NCBI RefSeq assembly: GCF_014898815.1
Contig: NW_026515546.1
Span: 2,590,501 to 2,654,500 of the forward strand
DNA: 64,000 bases
Direction: 5' to 3'
Source: Panonychus citri
Lineage: Eukaryota > Arthropoda > Arachnida > Trombidiformes > Tetranychidae
The position numbers and the translations under genes are program-made. Positions 12,642 through 25,200 of this stretch are shown piece by piece. Position 1 is the stretch's first letter. Each line of letters begins with the position of its first letter. Below the pieces are notes generated by a model. That model saw only the letters and a program-made list of their open reading frames with translations. It was not told the DNA's origin and did no database searches.

Positions 12642-13742
12642 TAAACAAAACGTTGAGCGTCTCAGTAAAGTAAATTTGAGGCCAATAACACGGAAGCGCA
12701 TGAAAAGGAAGATCCGTTGATGGACCACTTTTTCGGGGCTATCTGTTTGGACTAAAGACTAATATAAACACCCGGTAACCTTTTCGCAGCATTTTAACTC
12801 TTGAAACCAGTTTCATATGAATTGAGGCATTGGAATGGTTTTATTATCGAGATCCCGTTATCAAATCAACTATTACAATCAAAGTTGATGTAACAAGTTA
12901 TTCAGTTTGTTTTTCTTATTAAAGGTCATAAACTCTAATTAGGAGGCCCTTTTCAGATCAAATATTGGCAAAAAAATTACGATAAATGGTCGGTAACATT
13001 TGTTGATAACAAATCAATTGAAATAATTAACAAGTCACGATGATTGTTGGGGCGAAAGTTTAATCCATCAATGGGCCAACCAACGATTTGTACAAGCAAA
13101 ATTAAAATAACCTCGTTCATCTTACCATCATCATCATATTAATAATTAACAAATAACCAATATGTTTTTGGGTTAATATTTAACCCAAGAAAAATGAAAT
13201 CGGACCATTCAATTTGAATAACAGTCAAATTTAAGTTGTTTTCCGTAACTGTTAACAATCAAAAAGATTTGAAGTCAACATGATATATTTTACATGTTCG
13301 AACGCTCGATTTTCTCGATTCTTGCTTCTCGATCAATTGATAGTTTAAATTTCGAATTGTAATTAACTAACTTGTATAACTGTTGATGAAAAGTTTGATT
13401 TTGCTGTTAGAAGTTTAATTAGTCAATTAACCTGAATTTTTTTTTTCATTGTAAACTGAATTTAAATTGAAACTAGTGTTTGTTAAGAGCTAAACGTGGA
13501 TGGAGAAAGTTACGGAGTCGATTAATTAACAATAAGTTGCTTTTATTAATTTCATTGAAATTAATTAAACTATTTACTGTTTGATAGTTTGGATAATTGG
13601 TTTGTTTTGGTTAGTTTTTTTTGAGGTAAGAGAGAGAGAGAGAGAGAGAGAAAATTGAATGCGGAAGTTTTAAAATAGGAACACAATTAACAGAGAAAAT
13701 TTAATTTAGTAAGAATTAGTTAATTAGAATTCGAAAGTTAGT
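12638..13742. other. Spacer between calpain-side DNA and the TEP-like gene
   Basis: No coding region seen. AT-rich, with a (GA)n run at 13629-13651. The right end is the 3' side of the minus-strand TEP-like gene. Confidence 0.5.
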
Positions 13743-16700
13743 TTATGCATCACACATGTTGATGAAAGCGTTTACTTCTTGGGCGTTTGTTGGAGTAGCT
13801 GGTAGGATATAAGTTCCTCGTCCGAAACTACCTTCAACTGCTTCTGATTTATCAGATACGATGATGGCATATCCAGTATCGAATTCAGGGCAGGTACATT
13901 CTCGGTTGATTCCATAATCTGCCCAGTTAAGTGGATGCTTTGGTTTATTGAAGTGAGTGGTGGTCAAATAGGATCCACAGCTTTCTGAACTTGCTCTGAT
14001 TTGGGCTAGAATAACGGTGCTGTTACAAAGTTTGTCAACCATGTCAACATCAATTCGAGGTCGACAATCGGGACAAGTTGTAGGTTCTTCGACTGGACAA
14101 CTGACACTCTTAGTCATGGTAGATTTCAATTCAGTGGCTGCTTGCTTGTAGGCTATTAAACATCGGGAAAAAATGAGCATTTCATTCAATCAGAAAATAA
14201 TAATTCGAATCAAAATCTCTCTATTTACCTGATCTTTGGGGTTTTGGGGAATTCAATGCAAAGCCAGATCCCAATCGATTTGGAGTTGAATTTGGAACTG
14301 AAGGAGTTGTGGGTGGTTTGTTCATGGCGGTTGGTACTCTCTGTGGGTTTGCTGATTGAGTGGCTTTTGGAGAGAAATTGTTTTCATATCTAAATTGAGT
14401 TCCTCGGCCTGAATGCAAATAAAGAAGCGTCACAATGCCGTCATTATTGTATAAATTGGATGTCACGAAATAACCAGTCTTTAATAAGCCTGGAGGAGAG
14501 CGGTAAAACTTCCCGGCGGATTGCTTAAATTCAAGTTGTGGACTGATGGTTCGTTGGCTATTTTGATGAGAAAAGTCTGAACATGGAGCAGGTTTGTTCA
14601 AAATTACTGATCATAATTTACATACTCTAGATTTTATCTTCAAGTTTACTATGAGAATAGTAGAGAAACTAAATAGATAAACTAAACGATGAGACGAGAG
14701 GAATCTAAATCTTTAGAACGTTACTAGATCTAAACTAAACTAAACTTATAACCAGTGAAAAGTTACCAAACTAACGATAAGAAAATCATGATTGAGCATA
14801 GAATTTATAAAAGTGAGATGTCACTTACTCATGGCGTTTTGGGCACTACGGTAATTGTATGTTGATGGTGGAGAGTAAGGTGCTGGAGCATATCCTTTCA
14901 TTGGAGCTTCGTAAGCGGGTGCTGAGTAAGCTGGTGCTGGGTAAGCTGGTGTATATCCCTTCACTGGAGCTTCATAAGCTGGTGCTTGGTAAGCTGGTGC
15001 TTCATATGCAGGAGCTTGATAAGCTGGTGCTTGATAAGCTGGTGCTTGATAAGCTGGTGCTGGATAAGCTGGAGCGTAAGCTGGTGCTGGATAAGCTGGA
15101 GCGTAAGCTGGTGCTGGATAAGCTGGAGCGTAAGCTGGTGCTGGGTAAGCTGGTTCGTAAGCGGGTCCATAAGCTGGTGGTTGAGGGTATCCCTTAACGG
15201 GTGCTTCATAAGCTGGCGCTTGGTAAGCTTGTTCGTATGCTGGTGCTGAGTAAGCTGGTGGTGGTGGAGCGTATCCTTTAACTGGAGCTTCATAAGCTGG
15301 TGATTGATAAGCTGGTGCTTCATATGCAGGAGCTTGATAAGCTGGTGCTGGATAAGCTGGTGCTGGATAAGCTGGTGCTGGATAAGCTGGTGCTGGATAA
15401 GCTGGTGCTGGATAAGCTGGTGCTGGATAAGCTGGAGCGTAAGCTGGTGCTGGAGCGTAAGCTGGTGCTGGATAAGCTGGATAAGCTGGAGCGTAAGCTG
15501 GTGGTGGTGGTGGTGGAGCGTATCCTTTCACTGGAGCTTCATAAGCTGGTGCTTCATATGCAGGAGCTTGATAAGCTGGAGCGTAAGCTGGTGCTGGGTA
15601 AGCTGGTTCGTAAGCGGGTCCATAAGCTGGTGGTTGAGGGTATCCCTTAACTGGAGTTTCATAAGCTGGTGCTTGATAGGTTGGTGGCTCGTATGATTGA
15701 GCTGGGTAATTTTGTTCGTATGCTGGTGGTGGAGCATATCCTTTGACAGGTGCTTCATAAGTTGGGTAAGCTGGAGCATAAGCTGGTGCTGGATAAGCTG
15801 GTGCTGGAGCGTAGGCTGGTGCTGGATAAGCTGGAGCGTAAGCTGGTGCTGGGTAAGCTGGTTCGTAAGCGGGTCCATAAGCTGGTGGTTGAGGGTATCC
15901 CTTAACTGGTGCTTCGTATGATGGTGCTTGGTAGGTTGGTGGCTCGTATGATTGAGCTGGTGCTGGGTAAGCAGGTTCATATGCTGGAGCTTGTTCATAA
16001 ACTGGTGGTTGAGGGTATCCCTTTACTGGTGCTTCGTATGAGGGTGCTGGATAATTGGGTGCTGGGTATGAAGGCTCATAAGATTGTTGTTGTTCCTAAA
16101 AATAAAAGGATTATACATATCGGGGTAAGATAAATAATCTGACAGTTTTTAATCATATTAGATTATCATTCCAACACTATTTTCGCCACTTTTAAACATC
16201 GTTGCGAAACCTCTAATTGTAGGGATAACGATAATGCAATTTGATGGTAAAGATTTTCTAGTTATTTTAAGTTTGTAATTGCAGCTCAATTGCTCTAGCC
16301 TGAAGAGTAATCAAAATCATTAGATTTTATGATTACTATATATAATTTACTTGATTAGATTCACGCATACATTTAATGACGAAATCACTTACTACGTAGC
16401 TTTTTGGTTCATCATAGCTTCCTTTCTTTTCAGGGTTAGCGGAACGGTTTTGAATGGGTGATGCTTGAGAATTAGAGGGATCTACAGCACGACGAGATCG
16501 GGTGACACATTCTTTTTCGATGGGAACAGTTCCGACCAAAGGTTGACTAGTGAAATCTGAACCATCGAATGCGTAGATAGTAGCAATTGGCTCTTCGTCT
16601 TCAATCATTTCACCAACTTTTTCCATTGGAACATCAAAACATTCGTCTTGTTGGCGTCTGATAACTAAGAAGTTAGTATTTCCAACTGGTCGATACATTT

Positions 16701-19700
16701 CAACTGGAGTTCTTCGGAGAGCCATCAATTGATCGAGAGCAGTCAAGTCAATCATATAGTTAGATGGAAGATCAACTTTGTAAACATATGATTGTCGTTC
16801 AGTTTCTTGATTATTAGGGCAGATGGTGATTTTTTGTTCACAGGATTCACTCATTTTTTGCTGGCTCTTGATTATCTTGAAACCTCTTCGAACGTAAGGA
16901 GCAACAGTTTCGCCTTCTCGAGTTGACCAGTTGCCTTCTCGAGTCTCTTCATTTACAACAGGGAAGGTACCATTGTATTTTTGGACTTCAATCTCTTGGT
17001 TTCGTTCCAAAAGAGCGCAACCTGGAGCTAAGATTTCCAATAAAAGGTTTTCAACCTTTTGAGGCATGTTAACCTTTTGAATCTCGAAAGGTCCAAGGCT
17101 CATTCTTTCGCTGTTGAGAGAAATGTCGAGGTTTGATTCTTTCATGTTGGATTTGTTTGATGAAAGTTTTGGCCAAGCTCGGGTAACGGCAAGGGTGACA
17201 AGTGGGTCGTGAAGAGTCAAGTCAGATGAGACCAATTTTTGAATTTGATCTTGAAGGTTTTCAGTTTGATTCAAAGCGAGTTTAGCGAGAACGAGGAAAG
17301 CTCGAGCTCGGACAATCTCTTCATGGGTTTTTTCGTGGGATTTACGATCGGCAATTGTGGCGAATCGCTCAGGAATAGATCGAGTTTCCTCTTTGTTCAA
17401 TCGTCGAAGATTCTCCTTTCGAGCGTTGACTTCGAAGTTTTCAATAAGAGATTGAGCATTATCAATTCGATTGAGTCGAGCGTAAAGCAAAGCAGCCATG
17501 GCTCTGGTCAAAGAGTCCATTTCGTCTTCGTTAATTTGACCAATACATCTGGCGGCTTTTCTCAAAAGAACCTTGGGAGTTTGACTAGATTCAGACATGG
17601 TTGCAGCAACGAATGCAGTCATCTCATGTCGTGAAGCATTGTGACCGAAAGGCCACATTGAGGAACCGGCGTTGGCGAATTTTTTTTGTTGGAAACAACC
17701 ATCCTTGGACATTTGACTAATAATAAAGTCAAAGGTTGGGTTGATCACTTCAGCACCTCCAAAGATTGGTAACTTGGCTTGAGCTTGTGAGAGGGTTCGG
17801 TAAGCAAGAGCGGTAGCAACGAGGGATTTGCCTCGATGAGAACCTCCATAGACTGAGTATGAGCCATCACTTAATCGGAAAAGAGCTAATTGTTGGTTTA
17901 AACTAACAAGAGCTTCCCGAAGTTTGGATAAAACAGCAGATGGGAGAGACTTGTGTTCGTATAAGTCCATCAAAGCGTTGAATTTGTTGAGAACTTCAAA
18001 GATGTTCTTTCGGATTGGTTCATCATCACGGAATTGTTTCAAGAAAACGGTGATCAAATCTCGAGTAGCAAGAGTTTCCTTTTCATTCAACATATGCTTA
18101 AGAGATTTCTTGGTTTTTTCGCAAGCGATTTCATATGATCGTCGGGTCACTTTTGGTTCGTGGGATTCAATGTTGGTCTTGAGAAGAATTGATTGAGTTT
18201 CAAAGTTTTCAATCAATGAATTACATTCTTCAGCCATAGATTTAGCAAATTTAGCCTTGACATTAAGGTTAAGTGGACCCTTTTGAAGGGGCTTAACTTT
18301 AAGGGTAACTTTGGTGGTCTTTGAACAGGCACAAACTTTTGGTAATTCAGATTGGATTTCAACAGCTGAGTTGGGTTCAACTGATAATTCAACTGGAACA
18401 CATTCAGATTGTTTGATGCTTGATTCGTCTCGTTTAATGAAGATTGAAATATCTCGAACAACTTTGTCAGACATTTTGTTTGGTAAATCGTGTTCCAAGT
18501 GAACTGGAGCAGCTTTCAATGATTTTCGGACGTTGTATGATCGGATTCCTTTGGCTTGGTCTAAACAGATAGCGTTAACAGAAATAGCTGATTTACCAGC
18601 AAGAGTTGATGGATGGTAGTTTTGGAGCCATTCCTTGAATTCATGTCGTGATCCCCAGAAGAGAAGATCCTTGACTAATGAGTTTTCTAATCGGTTAAGG
18701 TGAGCCAGATCAGCTGAATCAGCAAGAGAGTTCATTATGTTTTCTGAGTATGGAAGGTAGTGTCGGATGGCAATGAGAGCTTCGAGTGATCGGTTTCGGA
18801 TGGCCTCATCGAAAACATCCCATTCACATGGCTTGTTGAAAATGTCAGTTCGTGAGTCAACAGCATGAAGACCAATTTCTTTGAAGCTGTCCCAATTGTT
18901 TTTGAAGTCAATCATCAAAGGTTGTTTGTGAGTTCGGTTTTGTAATGCCAATGAGCATTTGTCCCATTCGAAGGTCTTGGTGTAGATGTCATCGAATTTC
19001 TCCAACAATTTGTGGATCTTTTGTTCAGTCAATTTACCTCGTTGATCAGAGGTACCAACAGAGAATGAGCATGGAACATTTTCTTCAACAAGGAAGTTAA
19101 CATTGAGTCGATTGGTTTCATCATCAAGGGTAACATCCATCAAAGAATCATCTTTAAGACAATCTTTAAGGTAGGCAATTGAGTCGGAGATGAGTTCACC
19201 TCGTGAGTCAAGACCATAGAAGACAACTCGGTTCATTGGAGTGTATTGGTGTGAAGCATCATCATAGACGTTAGCGAAGAAAACTTCATTTTCTTCAGGC
19301 CATTCACCGATGAGCATGTCAGCTTCAGGGGTCCATGGGGCAGGTGAAAGTTTAACACTCTTGGTTTCGGCAGCAGAAACTCGTCCAACTGGTTGGAGGA
19401 ACAATCTGTCGAAAGCTTGAGTACCATTTCGGGTCATGAGGACAGTGTATTTGGTAGCTTCTGGCATATTCTTCTTGCATGATCGCATTCGTACGATTGG
19501 TTCAATGATGAATTGATCTCGAGATTCCTCAACCCATGGGTGAACAACAAAGTTTTGTTTGTGATCAGCAACACCAGGAATGGTAGCTTCGATCATGATT
19601 TGCTTGGTGGTTCGTTCAACGGGTGGGATGATGAATTTGATTGAACCTTCAGCAGATGAGATGAAAGTTTTACAAATCTTTTCAACATTTTCCTCAAATT

Positions 19701-22182
19701 GCCAAGGTTTGCTGGCAGTTTGGTAACAGATTTCAACTTCAGCGTTAGGAAGAGGAGTGTAGTCTGGTCGTTCAACGAAGAAATAACCAAAATATGGAAG
19801 ACCGAGTTTGAAGTAGTTCTTAACCAAAGCAGTTGAAGGAACTCGAAGATGAACATGGGATCGGACAATTGGAAGGTACAAAGGTAAGACACCGACTGGG
19901 TATTTGCTTTCCTTATCTAAGAGCTCAATGGAACCTTGGATTGCTTTACCAACGATGTTTGACCATTGTAAGGTATCATTTTTGAGGTAAAAGTGAGCAC
20001 AACCTTCTTCCAACTGCAAATCAATGCAAAAAAAAAGAGGTTAGAATTTTGCGAACAAAGATAAAAGTTAAGATAAAGAGGACATGAGTAGAATCTGAAA
20101 AATCTATTTAGCTAAATAAACAGAAAATAAACTTACGGTAAGATCCTTGGCAAGGTAGTGACCATAATGGTTCTTAATATTGATCAAACCATTTTCATAT
20201 TGGAGACCTTGTTTGTCTTCAGCACAGATAACCATTCGGTGGACATCTTCATTAGCAAGAATGTAGTCACCACCTTGTTTAACCTTCAAGACAACTTCAG
20301 GGTCAACTATTAAACGAAACCATTACAGAAAAAAAACAATCAATTAATTACACAAAAAAACCCATTGAAATGAAGAAGGAAAAAAATACAAAAAATTGAA
20401 ACACAAAAATAAACGAATCATCAAGATCAAAGAAGATCAACCACCAAACGAACGGAATTCACAAAACACAACCAAATCAATTAAACTAATTAAACGAAAA
20501 GTGAAAGAAGAAAATCAATTAATCAATAAAGAGACAAAATTCAGATGATTAATCAATTAACGAAAAAGAATCTGAATGTTAATTGTTATTTTCTTCAAAA
20601 AGAATAGAATAAAAAAGGTAAACAGAATTCGAACCATCAGATGGATAACAAGCGAAGAACAAGTTAACTGTTGATTCGTTGGCGGAAAAACATTTCTCTC
20701 TATATTGATGAGATAAAATCTCCAATTAAATTTAATTTTCTAATTAAAACTAAATTGTGGCTCCTAAATAATGGATTAATTGTGATTAAGGTCTAATCTT
20801 CACCTTCTCTGGTAAGTAAATTAATCTATGAATATGTAAATCAAAAGGATTGAAATTGTCTTTTCCATTACCATTTCCTTTCTCATTTTGGTAAACCTTT
20901 CAATCTTATGGTTTTCTTTGAATTTGAAAATTGTTTTTCTTGATGTTAATTATTTTGTTTGACCTTCCACTTCCGGAATTAGATATATTTGTTTGTTGTT
21001 ACCTTTTTGGGAAACTTTGAAATATTTCTCAATAATTTCACCGGATTTGGTTACTCCGACGATTTTCCAGTTTCCTTCAGTGTTGTATTGGGCAAGTGGA
21101 AGTCGATAATGGTTTAATCCATTTTCTAATTGTTCTTTTCTCCATTCCATGACCTTGGTTCTTTCAGCATTGTAAACTGAAACACTGTCGAAGCTTTCAC
21201 TCCATGGTTTCATCCATCCATCAAAACCAATGGCTCGGAAGTTAAGAACCTCACCAGGTTGATAGATTGGTTTGCTGGTTTCAATCATGGTCATACCATA
21301 AGATGGTACAAATCGGACCATTTGGTTAACGTCCAAATGATCGCCAAGTTGGACCTTAACCTTGACAAACTTAGTATCAACCCCTGAGGTTTCAATTTTG
21401 AAACATTCTGAGGCTGAAATTAAGTGAAAGAAAATTAAACAATAAGATTAAACAAAGGTAAGAAAAAAAAATTTCAGTGACATTTGACCACCTCGACCCA
21501 TTCAACTATCTTGTTTATTATTTTAAACTAACAGAAATGACTCCTTGGACATAAACTAATCATTATTCATATACACATTACATTTAAATTTCACAGATAA
21601 ATGGATAATACTAATCTCTTTAGTTTGAATCATGTCGAAATAATTTCTGGAGGAAAGTGTCGAGGTGATAAGATGATGAAAATTGAATAACAAGAATTGA
21701 GATTATCTTACCAGATTTAAGTTGCTTGGAGAAATCAGCGATTTCCTCATTGGTCCTTGGGTTAATCAAAGTAACACGGACTTCCGCATCATCTTCAATG
21801 TATTCATTAAGTGAGGTCAAGCAAATTTGGTTAGAAGTGGGTGAAAGAATTTGGGGTAAAGTCAAAAGATATCGTGGAGTTTGAATGATTTGTCTTCATG
21901 GAACCACAAGCAGCGGATATAAGAAAAGAAAAGAACGAAAAAAAGAAAAACAATTAATCCAATGTTGAAACGGAAAAGGAAAACAGAGAAATGGAGATAA
22001 TCTTATTGATTGATTAAAGTTGTAGACCCGATTACACACACAACTACACAGAGACACCAATTAACAAGGAAAATTAACAAAGAAACTTTTTCAATGGTTG
22101 TTTCAACTTACTCATTAGAGTGAAGTTTACCGTTAACCAGAACGGTGCTCACAAGGAGGCACGATAGCCAAAAGAGATTCAT
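13743..22182 (-). CDS. Alpha-2-macroglobulin/complement-like protein, no thioester, with Tyr-Pro-Ala repeat insert
   Basis: Secreted TEP-superfamily protein of 2169 residues in eight exons: 22182-22112 (signal peptide), 21893-21712, 21413-21003, 20306-20137, 20013-16393, 16095-14829, 14606-14229 and 14152-13743. Every join is GT-AG and the sum is an exact multiple of three. Order: signal peptide 1-17; MG1 (PRYLLTLP); MG2 with ETSKPIYQPGEVLNFRA; further MG domains; a TED-like helical domain with DGSYSVYGGSHRG near residue 994; a receptor-binding-like part; R-S-R-R at 1450-1453, a furin-type site; the repeat exon 1486-1908; a linker; and a Cys-rich netrin-like (C345C) domain with KLCNSTVILAQI. 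No GCGEQ thioester occurs; the expected place, about 55 residues before DGSYS, has no Cys. The netrin domain points to the C3 branch; insect Mcr is the known precedent for thioester loss. The repeat insert is not a known TEP feature. Role in immunity or extracellular matrix is open. Confidence 0.88.
14829..16095 (-). repeat. Tandem Tyr/Pro/Ala repeat exon in the TEP-like gene
   Basis: A single 1267-bp exon coding about 422 residues of low-complexity sequence. The basic unit is APAY/PAPAY (15-bp periodicity on the DNA, seen as GGTGCTGGATAAGCT on the plus strand), broken by about nine longer EAPVKGY blocks followed by PQPP or APPP. Frame is open throughout. Blocks such as EAPVKGYPQPPAYGPAYEPAYP recur almost exactly, which implies recent unequal crossing-over. 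Spaced tyrosines resemble cuticle or adhesive proteins that are cross-linked through Tyr; that comparison is inference. Confidence 0.9.
20307..21002 (-). other. Intron 3 of the TEP-like gene
   Basis: AT-rich intron of 696 bp with donor GTAACAAC and acceptor TTTCGTTTAATAG; it joins codon phases cleanly (Q-K-V-D across the junction). Nothing else seen in it. Confidence 0.8.
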
Positions 22183-22249
22183 CCTTTTCCTGTGAGGTAC
22201 ACTGAAAAAAGGAATCAATTGAATGACGAGGCAAACTGATTAATTGGCC

Positions 22250-22257
22250 CTTTTATA
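22250..22257 (-). promoter_or_regulatory. TATA box of the TEP-like gene
   Basis: TATAAAAG on the minus strand, inside GGGTATAAAAGGGCC. It lies 68-75 bases upstream of the signal-peptide ATG at 22182, so a start near 22225 and a leader of about 40 bases fit. A canonical box suggests strongly expressed, tissue- or stage-specific transcription. Confidence 0.7.
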
Positions 22258-25200
22258 CCCTGGACTTAATTACATTGCCAAGAGAGATGAAGATAAGGAG
22301 GAAGAGAAAGAAAGAAACGCAAAAAAATGGAGACTCTTCAGTTAATGATGAATTTACAGAAAACAAATGAAGAGATGAAGATGAAGATTATGGTAAAGAG
22401 AAAGAGAAAAGTAAGAATATGAAATCTTTCTCGATTCAATCAGATCAATATTTCAATCTGCTGAGTTAATATAATCATCGTGATTATCATTATCACTAAT
22501 CCAAGATCACAATTAAGATGATCTTATTTCTATCTCTTCAACTCTCATCTTTCATTGGTGTGATGGTTAATCGAAACAATTAACGAGTCATATTGGTAAC
22601 TATTAGCATGCCATGATGTTGTTCAATTGTTCATTTATTTTATTATAATGATTTTAATATTAATTTTCTCTGTTTCATTTTCTTTCAGATTATTTTTCTT
22701 GGTGAATTTTAATTGTGATTAAGTGAAAGTAACAATTTTGACAAAGAAAACAAAGTTTAGCCAAACCGATCAGTAATCAACTAAACACTGGAACCATTTT
22801 TTTTATTGCAACTACCAAAATAATAATCAATTCTTAACCACTAAATTTAAAACTAATCACAATTAGTGCTGAGAAATAGCGATAATTGAACAATTAAGGC
22901 GAAAGTTTTAATTATTATAATTTAAAAGGTTTTAACCTTTGAAAATAAACTTCAACTTGAATTTCAGTTGATTTTTATCAATCATTTCAAAAGGTGAAAC
23001 TTTTTATATTTTATTTGATTGGATTTTAATTGCTACGTTATGATGATGATATTTTCACCTCTAATTGTTAACCAACAATTAAAAAGGGATAACAGTGACA
23101 TTGCCGTTTCTTTTTTGAAGGTAAATGTGATTAAAAAAAGATAGAGGATGATGAAGGTAATTAATGATTACAATTATTTAATCGTTTATGATGATTAGTG
23201 ATTAAAAATAAAGGGTTCAAGTTATCAATTAGATGAGTGTATTTAGTAAATAGTTATTAATTGTCAGAAATGACAATTATCTCTTTCCACTCTTTCTCTT
23301 TGTCTTAATCAAATTAGATTGGAGATCATGTTAACAATTAAATCAACTAACCCTGAAACACTTGAAAGTAATTTTTAATTACTGCTGACAAATTAACAAT
23401 TAATCATTTACTTTTATCTTTACATTATTTAATCAGTTAACATTAATTTTATCCAATGAGAAAATAATTACGTTTTTTAGCTTAAAACAGCAATTTAGAG
23501 TAGTTAATTAACTAAAATGATCAACAATCAGTGATACTAACAATCAACTGATTGTCAATTATTAGCATTCCTATTGAACTTTAAATCTTGAGCATTGAAA
23601 AAAAGAGACTTGAACAATTTAATGTTCATTGGATTGTGATTATGATTAATTTTCTAATTTAATTGTAAGTTAACCATTTAATTGTCAACTCAGACTGATT
23701 AAGTTGATTTATTTTCATCTCTTAATGTAAATTTTATTCAAAAAATTCAAATGTTGATTTTTTATTCATTTTTCACTCGAGTGATTTATTATATTTCATT
23801 CACCAAATTTGACAATTTAACAACAATCAACCAACAAATTAGATTAAATTTTCAACAGTAATCAATTTTGATCGTAACGATTAAGCAGATAAATAGTTAA
23901 AAATACAAGCAAATAATTTAAACTCAATTAGGCCTGAAGAGATTGATAAAAATGTTTTTTAAGCTTGATTACAATTAGTTAATCTAATTAACTGATATTC
24001 TTGTTAAGTGTTAGTTAATTAGCAAGTTGATTAATTGGCAATTAGTTGATTGTAGCAATAGTGAATAAAAAAGCTTATTGAGCAATATTCATAACCACTT
24101 GAATTTGAAACAATATAAAACGTAATTAAAATTAATTTGAATTGTCTCCAATCAATATTAAGAAAGAATTGATAACAATCAAGAGAAAAGAAATCGAAAA
24201 ATTAACCAAATCAAATTTGATTATCCAACAATTAACATCCAAATTATTGTTTATATCTACAAATTGCCAACAAATTTATTTGAAATCAACGTTAATTGTT
24301 ACAAAAATAACGATAATCAACATAATTTGTTTACGTGATCGTGATTTAAACAACTGATATTGAACCTTGATTACAATTAAAGATGATGAAAGAGAAATGA
24401 TCACAGTTAATTAAGTAACTTAATTAACTACTTGTCAACCAGTTTTTGGTGCAAAATAATAATGTGGTGATCAATAATTATTTTTAATTCTGACAATTGT
24501 TTTCAAACTGAATTACCAAATTATTAATAGTTGTACAATTTTCTTAATTGTCACAAAATATTAAGACTTTTTGTTTGAACACAATTAATTAATATTTATA
24601 ACATGATTCATACTTAAGATTATACAAAAAGTATTCAAATTAATTAAAAAATATTGAAAATTAATTGTTGATTAACTGTAACAATTTAAAACTTGTAAAA
24701 ACTAAAGTCAAGATTTTGGATACAAAAGTTTAAAAAAAAATCACAGATTCAGTTACATTGAATGATAATCATCAATGGTTATCATTGTGAACACTGATTG
24801 TTGATTAAATGGTTAGAACAGCAATTTTAATGATGATCATGTTTAAGATGATGATTGAGAAATTGAGAAAGTTATCAATTTCATCGATTATCACAAACGA
24901 GAGTTTTTTTGCCAATATTAACGCAATTTCATCATTAAATTATGTTCTCTCAGTGAAAGCGGTTTTAATTTCACATCAATTTAATCAACAATCAAATTTA
25001 AAATTTGATTATTGTTATTGTTGTTGTTTACTATGTTTCGACTTGGTGCTTCACTAATTCATTGTGTTTATGATTGTTTTCTGACTTCTTATCTGCTGAT
25101 TATTATTACTGTTGCTGGATCATGATGATTATGATGATGATCATCATCATCATAATCAGTTGCTCTTGTTTTATTATATGATTATATTGTCATCATCATC

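Noticed and set aside
14829..16095. CRISPR-like array
   Set aside because: Units are contiguous, coding and of 15-bp period, with no unique spacers; the host is a eukaryote.
14859..16133. Several long frames in other phases and on the plus strand across the repeat exon
   Set aside because: Repeats of 15 bp keep all phases open. Only the minus-strand APAY phase joins in frame to exons on both sides.
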